Source: Aporrectodea caliginosa
Lineage: Eukaryota; Annelida; Clitellata; Crassiclitellata; Lumbricidae
Assembly (NCBI GenBank): GCA_020284085.1
Contig: JACEVL010000429.1
Location: 82,501 to 146,500 of the forward strand
Direction: 5' to 3'
DNA length: 64,000 nucleotides
Shown: one piece after another, positions 1 to 13,650 of the stretch
Layout of the letters: every line of letters begins with the position of its first letter
Position numbering within the stretch: the stretch's first letter is position 1
Program-made: the position numbers and the translations under genes
The notes under the pieces: generated by a model
The model's input: the letters and a program-made list of their open reading frames with translations, nothing else
What the model was told of the DNA's origin: nothing
Database searches by the model: none

Positions 1-419
1 TTATTATTATCTTCGTGGTTCTGAATGAGTGATTCTATCCCTGTCTTAATCAGCACGCGATCAGTTTTTATCTGGACCACATAATTCATGTGTGGCTTTT
101 CTTGTCTGTGTCGGTGTCTTTGAATGTCCGCCTAGTGTCGCTGTGTCTCACTCTTATTGTCTGCCTACTTATCTGCCAATCCTTAAAAACAGCGCTGTAT
201 TTGGTTAACACGCGATAGACGCCTCTTGCTTCGACATTTTAAGTCATCAGTCTACGGTTACGAGTGTTAGGCCAAAGTAGGCCTACTACACAAATATAAT
301 CAGGACGCGTTTCATAGTAAGACAGTCATATGCTAACTGTGCAGTTATAAAGGCCTTCCGACGATTGAGGTGTATAATTGACGTGCCTCTGTGTTGCTCA
401 TAAAAACACAGCCTACAAC
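1..419. other. Unassigned sequence, no gene seen
   Basis: No open frame with recognisable protein similarity and no clear repeat structure was found here. The palindrome TAGGCCTA occurs once, at 278. Confidence 0.5.
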
Positions 420-585
420 TAATGACCCGTTTCCGTAAAACAACTGTTGACCTTAGACGCAACTTGTTCCTTTGGCCTATTTAGACTGTTTGTGACTCCT
501 GTTCGTGACACAGTTGGTCATGAATCGATATCTAACCGACTCATATTGACTGATCTTCAAAAGGATATTAATTTAATCCAATCCA
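420..585 (+). repeat. Direct repeat copy A flanking a DNA transposon
   Basis: About 166 bp here match 1574-1738 in the same orientation with roughly 90% identity. Both copies run from a TTTCCGTAAAACAACTG core to CCAATCCA. The copies flank the TIR element at 611-1547 without being part of it. The short frames in both copies (447-689 and 1600-1809) look similar only because the DNA is duplicated; I see no recognisable protein. Confidence 0.75.
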
Positions 586-610
586 GTATTGGCGTTCCTC
601 TGACATGTTT

Positions 611-1547
611 GGGGCCGTCCATAAATGACGTCACGCGATTTTGGATTATTATTCATCCTCCCCTCGTCACACGACGTCACAAAAAGTAACACCTCTGAAA
701 ATTGACCTCACAAAGCTCTGAACCCCCCACCCCATAAAACCAAATTTCCATCTGATAATGAAACATGTTTCAAATCACATTTAATCACATGTAATAAGTA
801 CATAATGTGGCACTGCTCTCTGACGGTGTCTTAAAGGAGAAAGTCAAGTATTAAAAAGGAGTCGTTGGAAAGCTGATATTAGCATAAAATTAACTCAGCG
901 CTCGTGAATAAGCTGGTGCCCTGCGCTTGGCTTTCGAGTGGCGCTTTAGAAGTTTGGAGATTACGATTACGATTACGATTACGAACTTGAACATTCATCG
1001 TCTAACGGCTCTAACCAAATACTATAGATCTTCAGAATATTTTGTAGTAGAACAAATCAAAATGGAAAGAGTAGAATGACCACAATAACATATTCATTCC
1101 ACAGAATGAAAAGCTCTGGTAGAATCATTAGAATTAAAATGTTTAATTTGAACAATTTATCCAAAACTTTACAGAATTTATGCTTCTCCATTCTCCCATG
1201 GCGAAGCAAAATGCTCCTTCATAGAACAAATAGGGAGAGCATGGATCACTTCATCCTGTGGAATGGATATTCCATTCAGATCAAGCTCTTCTTCATCTAT
1301 CCAGTATGTATAATTAGAACATTATTAATAATGGTGCCCGTATACATTAAAATAATCCAAAAATAATCAAAAATTTAATACTCCAATTACTGCTGTTATT
1401 GTTAAAAATAAATTGTTATTATTTGTTAAACTTAATTACATAGACCTGATGTGACGTCACATTTCTCAAACCCACACCCCATGTCACATATCGTCACAAA
1501 TTTCCGACCACCTCCCCAGGTGCATGACGTCATTTATGGACGGCCCC
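611..1547. mobile_element. 937 bp non-autonomous DNA transposon with 23-bp terminal inverted repeats
   Basis: The left end (611-633) and right end (1525-1547) are perfect inverted repeats of 23 bp starting GGGGCCGTCCATAAATG and ending in TGACGTCA. The trinucleotide TTT flanks both ends (608-610 and 1548-1550), which fits a 3-bp target-site duplication, although a T run is weak evidence. Subterminal regions on both sides carry further GTGACG-type motifs and short C-runs. No transposase-like frame is present; the longest internal frame (1076-1366) is not recognisable. The ends closely resemble those of the element at 41957-42392, so the two belong to one family. A short interspersed repeat is nested at 895-984. 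The superfamily is not assigned. Confidence 0.8.
895..984 (+). repeat. Short interspersed repeat with (ATTACG)n tail, nested in the TIR element
   Basis: The sequence runs from an AGCGCTCGTGAATAAGCTGG block through GGCGCTTTAGAAGTTTGGAG to a tail of ATTACG hexamers at 959-983. Related copies occur in reverse orientation at 8444-8525 and 16019-16100, and a more diverged one at 51678-51731. A conserved GGCGCT motif followed by a simple-repeat tail fits insertion by target-primed reverse transcription from a LINE-like 3' end. Confidence 0.7.
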
Positions 1548-1573
1548 TTTCTCGTATACTGTACACAGTTACT

Positions 1574-1738
1574 ACTGACTCATTTCCGTAAAACAACTGT
1601 TGACCATAGACGCAACTTGTCCCTTTGGCCTATTTAGACTGTTTGAGACTCCTGTTCGTGATACAGTTGGTCATGAATCGATCTATAACCGACTCATGTT
1701 GACTCACCTTCAAAAGGATATTATTTTCATCCAATCCA
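1574..1738 (+). repeat. Direct repeat copy B flanking a DNA transposon
   Basis: This is the second copy of the 420-585 repeat, same orientation, about 90% identical. It starts 27 bp after the TIR element ends. Confidence 0.75.
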
Positions 1739-2232
1739 AAAATAAACTCGCAAACATCTTATCCATCAGTTTAAATGAGCCCATAAACATATTATACTGT
1801 TATAGGTAATATATAATTATACACATATACCTTCTTAATGGCCTAAATACATTGAAACATTTTAAAACGTAGATTTGCGTCAAGGACTAGTGGCTTCCGA
1901 GTAAGAGGTAAACGCAAAACCTTGAATTACTCTGATCGATCTTTCAAAGTTTGACTTTTAATCTTTTAACCTTATCCCAGAGTTCGGTGAATACTGACAC
2001 CTACCCAACCCATGTCTGTATAGAAATGAAACGAAGAGTTTGTACATAGAGCTGGGTTGAACCCCGCAATCCTCTGACCAGTAAATCCCACCCTTGGTCT
2101 GTAAATGGACTGTGACTAGTGTACTGTAAAGTCGTCTGCAAACGGATAGTCACGGTTTCAGTGAAGCATCCGCGGACTAAGTTCCTAAGAATGGTCTTAA
2201 CTCATTTGTTGCATAGCGCCTTTGAGATCGTG
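1739..2232. other. Unassigned AT-rich spacer before the 20-bp satellite
   Basis: No gene is recognisable. A TAGCGCC motif (reverse of the GGCGCTA LINE-tail motif) lies at about 2215, just before the satellite begins. Confidence 0.4.
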
Positions 2233-3720
2233 CTAAACCACAGACTGAACAACCAAACCACAGACTGAACAACCAAACCAAAGACTGAACAACCAAACCA
2301 AAGACTGAACAACCAAACCACAGACTGAACAACCAAACCACAGACTGAACAGCCAAACCACAGACTGAACAACCAAACCACAGACTGAACAACCAAACCA
2401 CAGACTGAACAACCAAACCACAGACTGTACAACCAAACCACAGACTGAACAACCAAACCACAGACTGAACAACCAAACCACAGACTGAACAACCAAACCA
2501 CAGACTGAACAACCAAACCACAGACTGAACAACCAAACCACAGACTAAACAACCAAACCACAGACTGAACAACCAAATCAAAGACTGAACAACCAAACCA
2601 CAGACTAAACAACCAAACCACAGACTGAACAACCAAACCAAAGACTGAACAACCAAACCAAAGACTGAACAACCAAACCAAAGACTGAACAACCAAACCA
2701 CAGACTGAACAACCAAACCAAAGACTGAACAACCAAACCACAGACTAAACAACCAAACCAAAGACTGAACAACCAAATCAAAGACTGAACAACCAAACCA
2801 CAGACTGAACAACCAAACCAAAGACTGAACAACCAAACCAAAGACTGAACAACCAAACCACAGACTGAACAACCAAACCACAGACTGAACAGCCAAACCA
2901 CAGACTGAACAACCAAACCACAGACTGAACAACCAAACCACAGACTGAACAACCAAACCACAGACTGTACAACCAAACCACAGACTGAACAACCAAACCA
3001 CAGACTGAACAACCAAACCACAGACTGAACAACCAAACCACAGACTGAACAACCAAACCACAGACTGAACAACCAAACCACAGACTGAACAACCAAACCA
3101 CAGACTAAACAACCAAACCACAGACTGAACAACCAAATCAAAGACTGAACAACCAAACCACAGACTAAACAACCAAACCACAGACTGAACAACCAAACCA
3201 AAGACTGAACAACCAAACCAAAGACTGAACAACCAAACCAAAGACTGAACAACCAAACCACAGACTGAACAACCAAACCAAAGACTGAACAACCAAACCA
3301 CAGACTGAACAACCAAACCAAAGACTGAACAACCAAACCAAAGACTGAACAACCAAACCAAAGACTGAACAACCAAACCACAGACTGAACAACCAAACCA
3401 AAGACTGAACAACCAAACCACAGACTGAACAACCAAACCAAAGACTGAACAACCAAACCACAGACTGAACAACCAAATCAAAGACTGAACAACCAAACCA
3501 CAGACTGAACAACCAAACCAAAGACTGAACAACCAAACCAAAGACTGAACAACCAAATCAAAGACTGAACAACCAAACCACAGACTGAACAACCAAACCA
3601 AAGACTGAACAACCAAACCAAAGACTGAACAACCAAACCAAAGACTGAACAACCAAACCAAAGACTGAACAACCCAAACACAGACTGAACAACCAAAAAA
3701 TAGACTTGACAACGAGACCA
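2233..3720. repeat. 20-bp tandem satellite with higher-order organisation
   Basis: About 74 units of a 20-bp monomer, CAGACTGAACAACCAAACCA, are arranged head to tail. Common variants are C or A at the first base, GAAC to TAAC, AACC to AGCC, and CCA to TCA. The variant order at 2281-2740 is repeated at 2821-3300. The AGCC variants at 2341 and 2881 and the GTAC variants at 2421 and 2961 lie 540 bp apart; after one extra unit the paired TAAAC variants (2541/3101 and 2601/3161) lie 560 bp apart. The monomer has no stop codon in any minus-strand frame, so long minus-strand open frames (514 aa at 3721-2177 and others) arise automatically. I do not regard them as genes. Monomers decay gradually over 3660-3780. 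Confidence 0.95.
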
Positions 3721-3780
3721 CAGACCGAGCTACTAAACCACCGAGTTAAAGAACAAACCACTGACTGAACGACCATAATT

Positions 3781-5339
3781 ATCTCAAAAAACGACCAAAT
3801 AACTGAATAAACGGCCAATCAACGACGGAATTGTTCAGCCACCGTTAAAACTAATGAACGAATTATCTCCATGAAGTGAATGAAGCATCGAATATGATGA
3901 ATCATTTACACGTATTTGCTTTTACTCCAATATTGTGTGACTTTCGTTGTAGTTTTCACAATTTGGACTCTGCGTGTTTTTCTAACTGCGGTCATTAAGA
4001 ACTTTCAAGTGAAATATTTGAGTTGAAATTCCATAGAAAATTTGCAGAAGTAAATTCTCTGTGAACAGAGTTTATAAATCTAAACCCATCTACGAAATTT
4101 TCTTTCCTTTCATCTTGTGTGATCCAATGACTTCCATAGCGCCGTCATCATAATGTAACGTAATGTAAATGAACATTTATATAGCGCCCGTCAAGATATC
4201 TACTCAAAGGCACTCTCCTCGCTAGCCTATAATGATGTTAAATGTAATTAAGAGCGAATCTATTAATTTATTATATTATTCAGCAAAACAATGCACAGTA
4301 AGCTGAAAGAGTCACCAGTGATGGGCCCACGCACATACGTGGAACCAACCCTACGGATTCCAGTCGACAGCTGAATGTGGCTTAAGTTGATGGTCGCTTC
4401 GAGTGAAATCGCGTTCAAAAATCATAATCTGATGGATCAGAGAAATAAAAGCAGGCTACGGCCGTTATGGAAGTTGAAAGAAACGAGTCATAAGTTTCAA
4501 CCTGAATAAATTCACAGAATAATTGACGGAATGAACTGAATTGTTCGGCGATTTCCAAAGCTTCAGTCTAGCGACCGAGAACGGAGAACGAACTGTCCCT
4601 CAGCCAAACATTGTTCGGGTGCGTGGCAAATAAAGAGTCGCAACATCCATTGATCCAGTGCAATATGTATTTGTGTGAGGGGTATACTGCATTGCAGGAC
4701 CGTTGTAGGATCGTCGTGGACCCTATAGGCACTCTTGCTTCGTAGACCCCAACTGCCAGCTCTGCATTGAAGCTAAACGCATAGTTAGGCCTACGCATTC
4801 ACATTATTTATTGATTATGATTCACGAACACATCCAGTTTTGATTTTAAATCTCAATTTATTTTGTAATGTTGATTATTTAAATTTAATATCCTGGTTTA
4901 CGTCCACAAAGGTCTATTGCAATATTTCCGTTTCTCATTTTCAGATTTGCGTAGGACCCTGGAAGGTTAGTAGGTCGTAGGCAGAGTGCCTCCTGTGCGT
5001 AATGGAAAAAACGTTCCCGGTACATTAGGGCAGATTTTGAAATGGATTCTTTTTCAAAGGGCAGCCAATGAATGCAATATGGGCGCAATACGCTGATATT
5101 TAGGAAGCTGCTATTGTCGTGGCATAAGAGTTTCGAACCGTTTGCTGTATGTGCAGATTATCCGTAGTGATACTAACGAGAAGTGAAGCACAGTAGTCTA
5201 GTCTACCTAAATCCGATGCATTAGCTAGTGAGACTAAGACAAGAGGGCAGGCAGGCAGTTCAGGCGATCAGCTACTACTTTCTCCAAGATTTTGGAAATT
5301 AAATATACCCTACTTCAACAGTACAGTCTCCTGCATAAC
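3781..5339. other. Intergenic region with one dispersed repeat
   Basis: No coding region is recognised. At about 4134-4300 there is a dispersed repeat with two TAGCGCC motifs (4138 and 4181), an imperfect AATGTAACGT-type tail and CAAGATATCTACTC. It matches 13495-13650 through to TGTTAAATG. In reverse orientation it has the GGCGCTATATAAAT form seen in LINE/SINE 3' ends elsewhere in the window. Confidence 0.5.
4134..4300 (-). repeat. Dispersed LINE/SINE-tail repeat
   Basis: It shares AACATTTATA, a TCAA-GTATCTACTC-type block, GCTAGC and TGTTAAATG with 13495-13650. The minus strand reads GGGCGCTATATAAATG followed by an ACATT-rich tail, which fits a retroposon 3' end. Confidence 0.6.
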
Positions 5340-5598
5340 GCCTATTGTACACACATGTATTGTATTGTATTTGTATTGTATTTGAACACTTGTTATAGCT
5401 CCCCTACCAGATTTCCCATTCAGAGGCGCTCCCGACTACTGTGCGAACGCTGAATCGGAGTTTCACGCCGAAGCGCATGAGCAATTGCGAGTGAAGGACT
5501 TGCCCAGGGTCCCTACGCGGCGACTTTGAGGTGGATTCGAACCCGCAACCCTCCAGCTGCAAGGCACCGAACATACCCCTAAACCACCGCGCCCCAGT
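5340..5598 (-). mobile_element. tRNA-derived SINE with (AATAC)n tail
   Basis: Read on the minus strand, the element starts with a tRNA-like head. An A-box-like TGGTTTAGGGG lies at 5586-5576 and a B-box GGTTCGAATCC at 5543-5533, with tRNA-like spacing of 43 bp between starts. The body holds GAGCGCCTCTGAATGGG, then AGCTATAACAAGTGTTCAAA, and ends in AATAC pentamers to about 5340. The 3' end (TTCAAATACAATAC) is nearly the same as that of the L2-like LINE fragment at 31170-31205, which suggests mobilisation by that LINE's reverse transcriptase. The 120-aa minus frame over it is an accidental frame. Confidence 0.8.
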
Positions 5599-6350
5599 TG
5601 TATTGTGATGTGTTGTATTGTGTGTTGTATTGTACTCCACGTTTATAATGCGAAATGTATGACATGTGTGGTGGGCACTGGTGGCTGATACACATAATGG
5701 AGATACAGCGTAAAATACGCGTGCGTTCGTTAATGCATGTGGATATTTGTGTCTGTGTGTGTGCATACAAGTGTAGGCCTACGCGTAGTCCTGGAGGCCT
5801 ATACATGCAGAAATGTCTATGATCACACAAAGCGGATTAAGTGTATCATTGCTGTGTGTCTATAGGGCAGAATGCTTATCACGAGTTGCTCATAATTTTA
5901 TGAAAGCGAAATGGAACCCCATGAGCTATAACGCTGCAGCGTTTAAGCCGAAAGATATTATCGGATTACGCTATAATAATAATAATATATCCTGCTACGA
6001 ATGAAATGGCTGAAAATGTGAAACTATGCGAAAAAAACGCTAGGCCTATACTTTGTTTTTTTTATCGTTGATTTTACGGCGGATGCGGCGTGCTGTATGA
6101 TTATACGCTGAACATCGGTAGTTTGCATGCTTGACCAGTTTATGAGAAAGACACGGTAGTTGCAACACTTCCTTCGCAATTATATTTATAGAAAAGTCTA
6201 TAAGTGAACGGTGTAAACTCCCAGCCTTCCACGCGAATGGTATTCGAAGAGGGTTTTCAGCAGCTGCTATTTGCACAGTTCATTTTCTGGAGCACATCAG
6301 GATTATGTTTTCATGATTTAATGTATTTAAGTAGCTGATGCATTTTATTT

Positions 6351-6448
6351 TACTACTAGCAGTTTTTACCCGGCGTTCGCCCGGGTTTTTCCCAGGCGTA
6401 ATATGTAACGGCTGCAAATAAAGGCTACTTACTTACTTAATTACTATA
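6351..6448 (+). repeat. Short repeat end with CTTA tail upstream of LINE
   Basis: The stretch begins TACTAGCAGTTTTTACCCGG with a CCGGGCGAACGCCGGG-type self-complementary segment, as does the element start at about 7672. It ends AAATAAAGGC followed by CTTA repeats. It resembles a truncated retroposon or MITE end; the family was not identified. Confidence 0.35.
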
Positions 6449-7498
6449 TTTGCTTTTAGACCCACTGGTTCCACCTCTGCAGCCATAATATCAATCATAC
6501 ATCATACACAACTCCTCCTAAAAACCAACGAATATGTCTCAATAATCTCCCTTGACTTCTCCAAAGCATTTGACTCTGTTAAGCACTCTGCCCTATTTGA
6601 CAAAATCTCCACTCTTGATATCCCAGACGAAATCTATAACTGGCTAGTTGAATATCATCTTGAACGCTCACACCTCACTGTATTCAAAGGTCACTCTTCA
6701 TCTCTGCTCAAAATCAATGCTAGTATAGTTCAAGGCTCTGTCTTAGGACCTACCAATTTCTCCATTACTGGTTCAGACCTGCACCCTGCTCAGCCCCTTA
6801 ATCTCATGTTCAAATTTGCAGATGACACTTACCTTGTTACTGGATCCTCTCAAGCTCATACTATTCCATCTGAACTGCATTTAATCTCTACATGGGCTTC
6901 TGCCAATAACCTTACCTTAAATAGCTCTAAATCTAAAGAAATGATCATTTTCCGACCTCGACACCAATTTGAACCTCCTCCTCCATTGCCTGGTATTACC
7001 CGAGTTAAAACTTTGAAAATACTGGGTGTCATCCTTCAAGATAATTTCAAACTCACAGCCCATATAGACCACCTCACAGCTACTTGCTCCTCCTCTTTTT
7101 ATGCTATCAGAAAACTCAAAACTCATGGCCTTTCTTCCTCATCCATCCATAATGTAACCAAAGCCACTACCGTTGCTAAACTTCTATATGCCTCCCCATC
7201 CTGGTGGGGTCTCACCCTGGCTTCCGATAAAGAACGCCTGGAAAAACTCCTAAAAAGAGCCAAGCGCCTAGGATACCTAGAGCAATCCTTTCCAACAGTC
7301 TCTGAACTTGCCAATATAGCCGATGCTAAACTCCTTTTCTCCATATTACACAACCCCAAGCATGTACTTCATCAACTCCTACCCCCACTCCGACCCCTCT
7401 CCTCTCACCAATTAAGACCTAGAGCACACAACCATACTCTCCCACCCAAGGACAACTCTCAATTTATTCCCAGATCATTATATAAAAATATTTACTAG
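6449..7498 (+). pseudogene. 5'-truncated non-LTR retrotransposon, reverse transcriptase fragment
   Basis: One open frame of about 350 codons covers the reverse transcriptase palm and C-terminal region of a CR1/jockey-group non-LTR element. It begins inside the coding region at FAFRPTGSTSAA, with no upstream start. Motif A is SLDFSKAFDSV (about 6544-6581), motif B is VQGSVLGP (about 6728), and motif C is KFADDTYL (6812-6835), so the catalytic aspartates are kept. Downstream are LGVILQDNF and KLLYASPSWWG, typical of the thumb and C-terminal part of this clade. Endonuclease and ORF1 are absent. The frame is intact to TAG at 7496-7498; the 3' end probably lies near 7605 after AATTAAACGAATATATAT. 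It is a dead copy because of the 5' truncation. Confidence 0.85.
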
Positions 7499-7671
7499 TT
7501 TATTCTAAAATCTTCTGATGAACTTTAATTATCCATTATCACTCATGTTAGCATTTCTGCGTTTTTGTCAGATTGTTTTTCTCAATTAAACGAATATATA
7601 TATATGATGGGCTTCAAATATTTAAGAACATGTCCATAGGCCTATATCTGAACGGAAACGATATTTAGAGG

Positions 7672-8155
7672 TGATAGTAGTTGCTTTGCCCGTGTACTGC
7701 ACGGGTTATCTCTACCTTATATAGGCTTATTATTTGTTCCCCGGGCTAAATAATTATAATAGACGAAGTTCGGCCGTTATTGCGATTGTAATTTTTCGGA
7801 GCGACCCGCGTCTTTTAATGAAAGCGCCTGATTTGAAAATTAAGGGCGCGTGACGTAAGATTACATAATTAGCATGCGTGACGTGAACAAATGGCCATAC
7901 TATGGCCTGTATAATTAAAATAGCCTCGTCGAAACAGTTGGAAATAATTTAAAATGTCCATATATCGGCGTTTAAATAAAATTGCGAGCTGAAAATAGTC
8001 GCGTTGATCATGACGTGGCGTAATAATGTTTTGTAAAATTTTGTACATCGCTAAAGCGTTCCGTTTCGGAGCCTTTAGATGCGGACAAACAAACATACAA
8101 ACAAACAAACAAACGGAAGGAAAACGTAAACAGACTTCGCCTTATATTATAAGAT
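7672..8155 (+). mobile_element. Candidate non-autonomous repeat element with hairpin start
   Basis: The stretch starts AGTAGTTGCTTTG followed by the self-complementary CCCGTGTACTGCACGGG, and ends with an ACAA-repeat (about 8090-8113), GGAAGGAAAACG and ACTTCGCCTTATATTATAAG. The start resembles 6351-6390. It has no coding frame of note. A MITE or SINE-like element is inferred from this organisation; no family was assigned and no target-site duplication is certain. Confidence 0.4.
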
Positions 8156-8310
8156 ATCATTTTTAGAAGAACTCACCTTGATATGTTTCACGATAGGTTT
8201 GAGAAGTTTTAGACATAATTATATTGAATTAATTATAAGCTCATTCCATCACATTCAGAACAGGCGGTTCGAATCGATGTTTCAGTGTGCCTGTGTATAC
8301 ATGTATGCTT

Positions 8311-8321
8311 GTGTGTGTGTC

Positions 8322-8371
<50 letters not shown>

Positions 8372-8394
8372 TGTACGTGTACGTGTACGTGTGT
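8311..8394. repeat. (TG)n / (TGTACG)n microsatellite
   Basis: TG dinucleotides to about 8368 are followed by four GTGTAC-type hexamers. The VCVCVCV and THTHTH frames in this stretch are simple-repeat translations. Confidence 0.95.
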
Positions 8395-8443
8395 GAAGTT
8401 CAGATTTGTAGTAGATCAAAAGTATGGTTATTTGAATCTCAAG

Positions 8444-8525
8444 TAATCGTAATCGTAATCTCCAAACTTCTAAAGCACCACTCAAAAGCCAAGCGCATGG
8501 CACCAGCTTATTCACTAGCGTTGCG
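8444..8525 (-). repeat. Short interspersed repeat with (ATTACG)n tail
   Basis: This is the reverse-orientation copy of 895-984, sharing CTCCAAACTTCTAAAGC, AAAGCCAAGCGC and CCAGCTTATTCAC. It lies 50 bp after the TG microsatellite. Confidence 0.75.
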
Positions 8526-9667
8526 TCGAGTCAGACGGGTTGTCATAATGTAATGTGATGTAAATGTAGGTCCACACGGTTTTATACCAACGTATGGCCT
8601 CGGCCCTGCCCATTTTTCAATAAATTTATAAATTGCGATCACTCGCCACCGGGGCCCGTTTGAATGGGTGTCGCGCCATTTGAACTCCCCGTGTATGGAC
8701 TATGGACCATAAGGAAACTGAGTTGTAGCCTAACTTCAGCCTATCTATAAAAACAAAGCCTAATGCAGGTGAACTTAGTTAAAACCTCACTTTTCCAGGT
8801 TTTAGAAGACATCATAATTTTTTTAGGGAATCCCGTCTCCTTCTAATTTTGTAGGGTATGTGTCCCTTTGTCTCTTACAGGCCTACAGTATTGTTGTTCA
8901 GGCCTATAACCAGCTTAAACGAAGCGGTACCAAAAGTATGCATAATTATTAATTGCATGTATAATGACACACGAGGATGTAATTTATACGTGTAGCCCTT
9001 GTTGCGTTGTGAAATTGCTGTCACTTTGAGTAACGTTTGTTCGTGTGGGTGTTTAAGGATACAGTTGCTGAGTTGCATGCATGGTGACTCAATTAGCCTA
9101 CATTTAGCGGTTCACGACGTCGGGTTATATTACTGGATTCGTCCAGATGACAGGAAGAACAAATTCGTCATGCATGGCAGCCTTTTCCGAAGACGGACTC
9201 TAACTTTTTACCTAAAAACAGTCGGTGGAAATTCCACATCGCCGACCAAATTTTGGGAAGGTGACTGGAAAGCAGTGACTTTGCGAAAAGAGAAAGAGGA
9301 AAAGATATTAAGCAAAGAAATCGACTTAACATGTGTCCGTACAGAAATAAATCACCCTTAGACTTGACGGCTTGTTTGTGTTACATTCGATAGCATTTTG
9401 TCATGCTATTTGCCCTGCTTATCAGGCCATCATTTATAGTAATTATCAAACTCCGTATATCATTGTAGATGTGATGTTGTGAAACCTGTTTTATGGCTAC
9501 TCTGTTGCAGTTATGGACAGCACCCTGCTACATTTGGAAGAGTAATCCACAATTCTTGCAAAACATCCACACCTAACAACCATCTCCAGTCATATCAGTA
9601 GGATTTGGTAACACAGGTTATGTGACTAAAGCCTGACTGCAGATATACGTAACCTACGTAGTTTCAG
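8526..9667. other. Intergenic region, nothing recognised
   Basis: A 120-codon frame at 8999-9361 starts at TTG and shows no recognisable motif. I do not call it a gene. TCATAATGTAATGTGATG near 8543 resembles the imperfect tail at 4150-4170. Confidence 0.4.
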
Positions 9668-9766
9668 TTTAACGACACTGTGTGATAACAAAGATCATTA
9701 GCGTCGCCCTCCTCCTTTATCCAGGCTTGGGACTGGCACTGTCAGAGTGCAAACAGTGGCGGAGTT
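9668..9766 (+). repeat. Dispersed repeat, inverted partner at 35147-35246
   Basis: About 99 bp match the reverse complement of 35147-35246 at over 90% identity, including GCGTCGCCCTCCTCC and CTTGGGACTGGCACTGTCAG. It is probably a fragment of an interspersed element; the family was not identified. Confidence 0.75.
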
Positions 9767-13494
<3,728 letters not shown>

Positions 13495-13565
13495 AATGTA
13501 AAGTAGCCTAACTATACCTGAACATTTATATTGTCCCCTTCAAAGTATCTACTCTCTCTGTGCTA

Positions 13566-13612
<47 letters not shown>

Positions 13613-13650
13613 AAATGTCATTACGAACGAATATAAAATTATTAGGCCTA
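13495..13650 (-). repeat. Dispersed repeat related to 4134-4300, expanded by (TA)n
   Basis: It shares GTAATGTAAA, GAACATTTATA, GTATCTACTC, GCTAGC and TGTTAAATGT with the 4.1-4.3 kb copy. Where that copy has CTATAATGATG, this one carries about 43 bp of pure TA (13567-13609). The microsatellite therefore grew inside the repeat after insertion. Confidence 0.65.

Noticed and set aside
2177..3721. 514-codon minus-strand open frame with WLFSLWFGCSV repeats
   Set aside because: It lies wholly in a 20-bp satellite that lacks stops in every minus-strand frame; overlapping long frames exist in the other frames too, and no non-repeat domain is attached.
5533..5586. A functional tRNA gene
   Set aside because: A- and B-boxes are present, but I see no cloverleaf acceptor stem, and the sequence continues into a SINE body and (AATAC) tail.
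5404..5766. 120-codon minus-strand frame at 5.4-5.8 kb
   Set aside because: It overlaps the tRNA-derived SINE and reads its tRNA-like head as protein.
8999..9361. 120-codon plus-strand frame
   Set aside because: It starts with TTG and has no motif, repeat or splice context supporting a gene.
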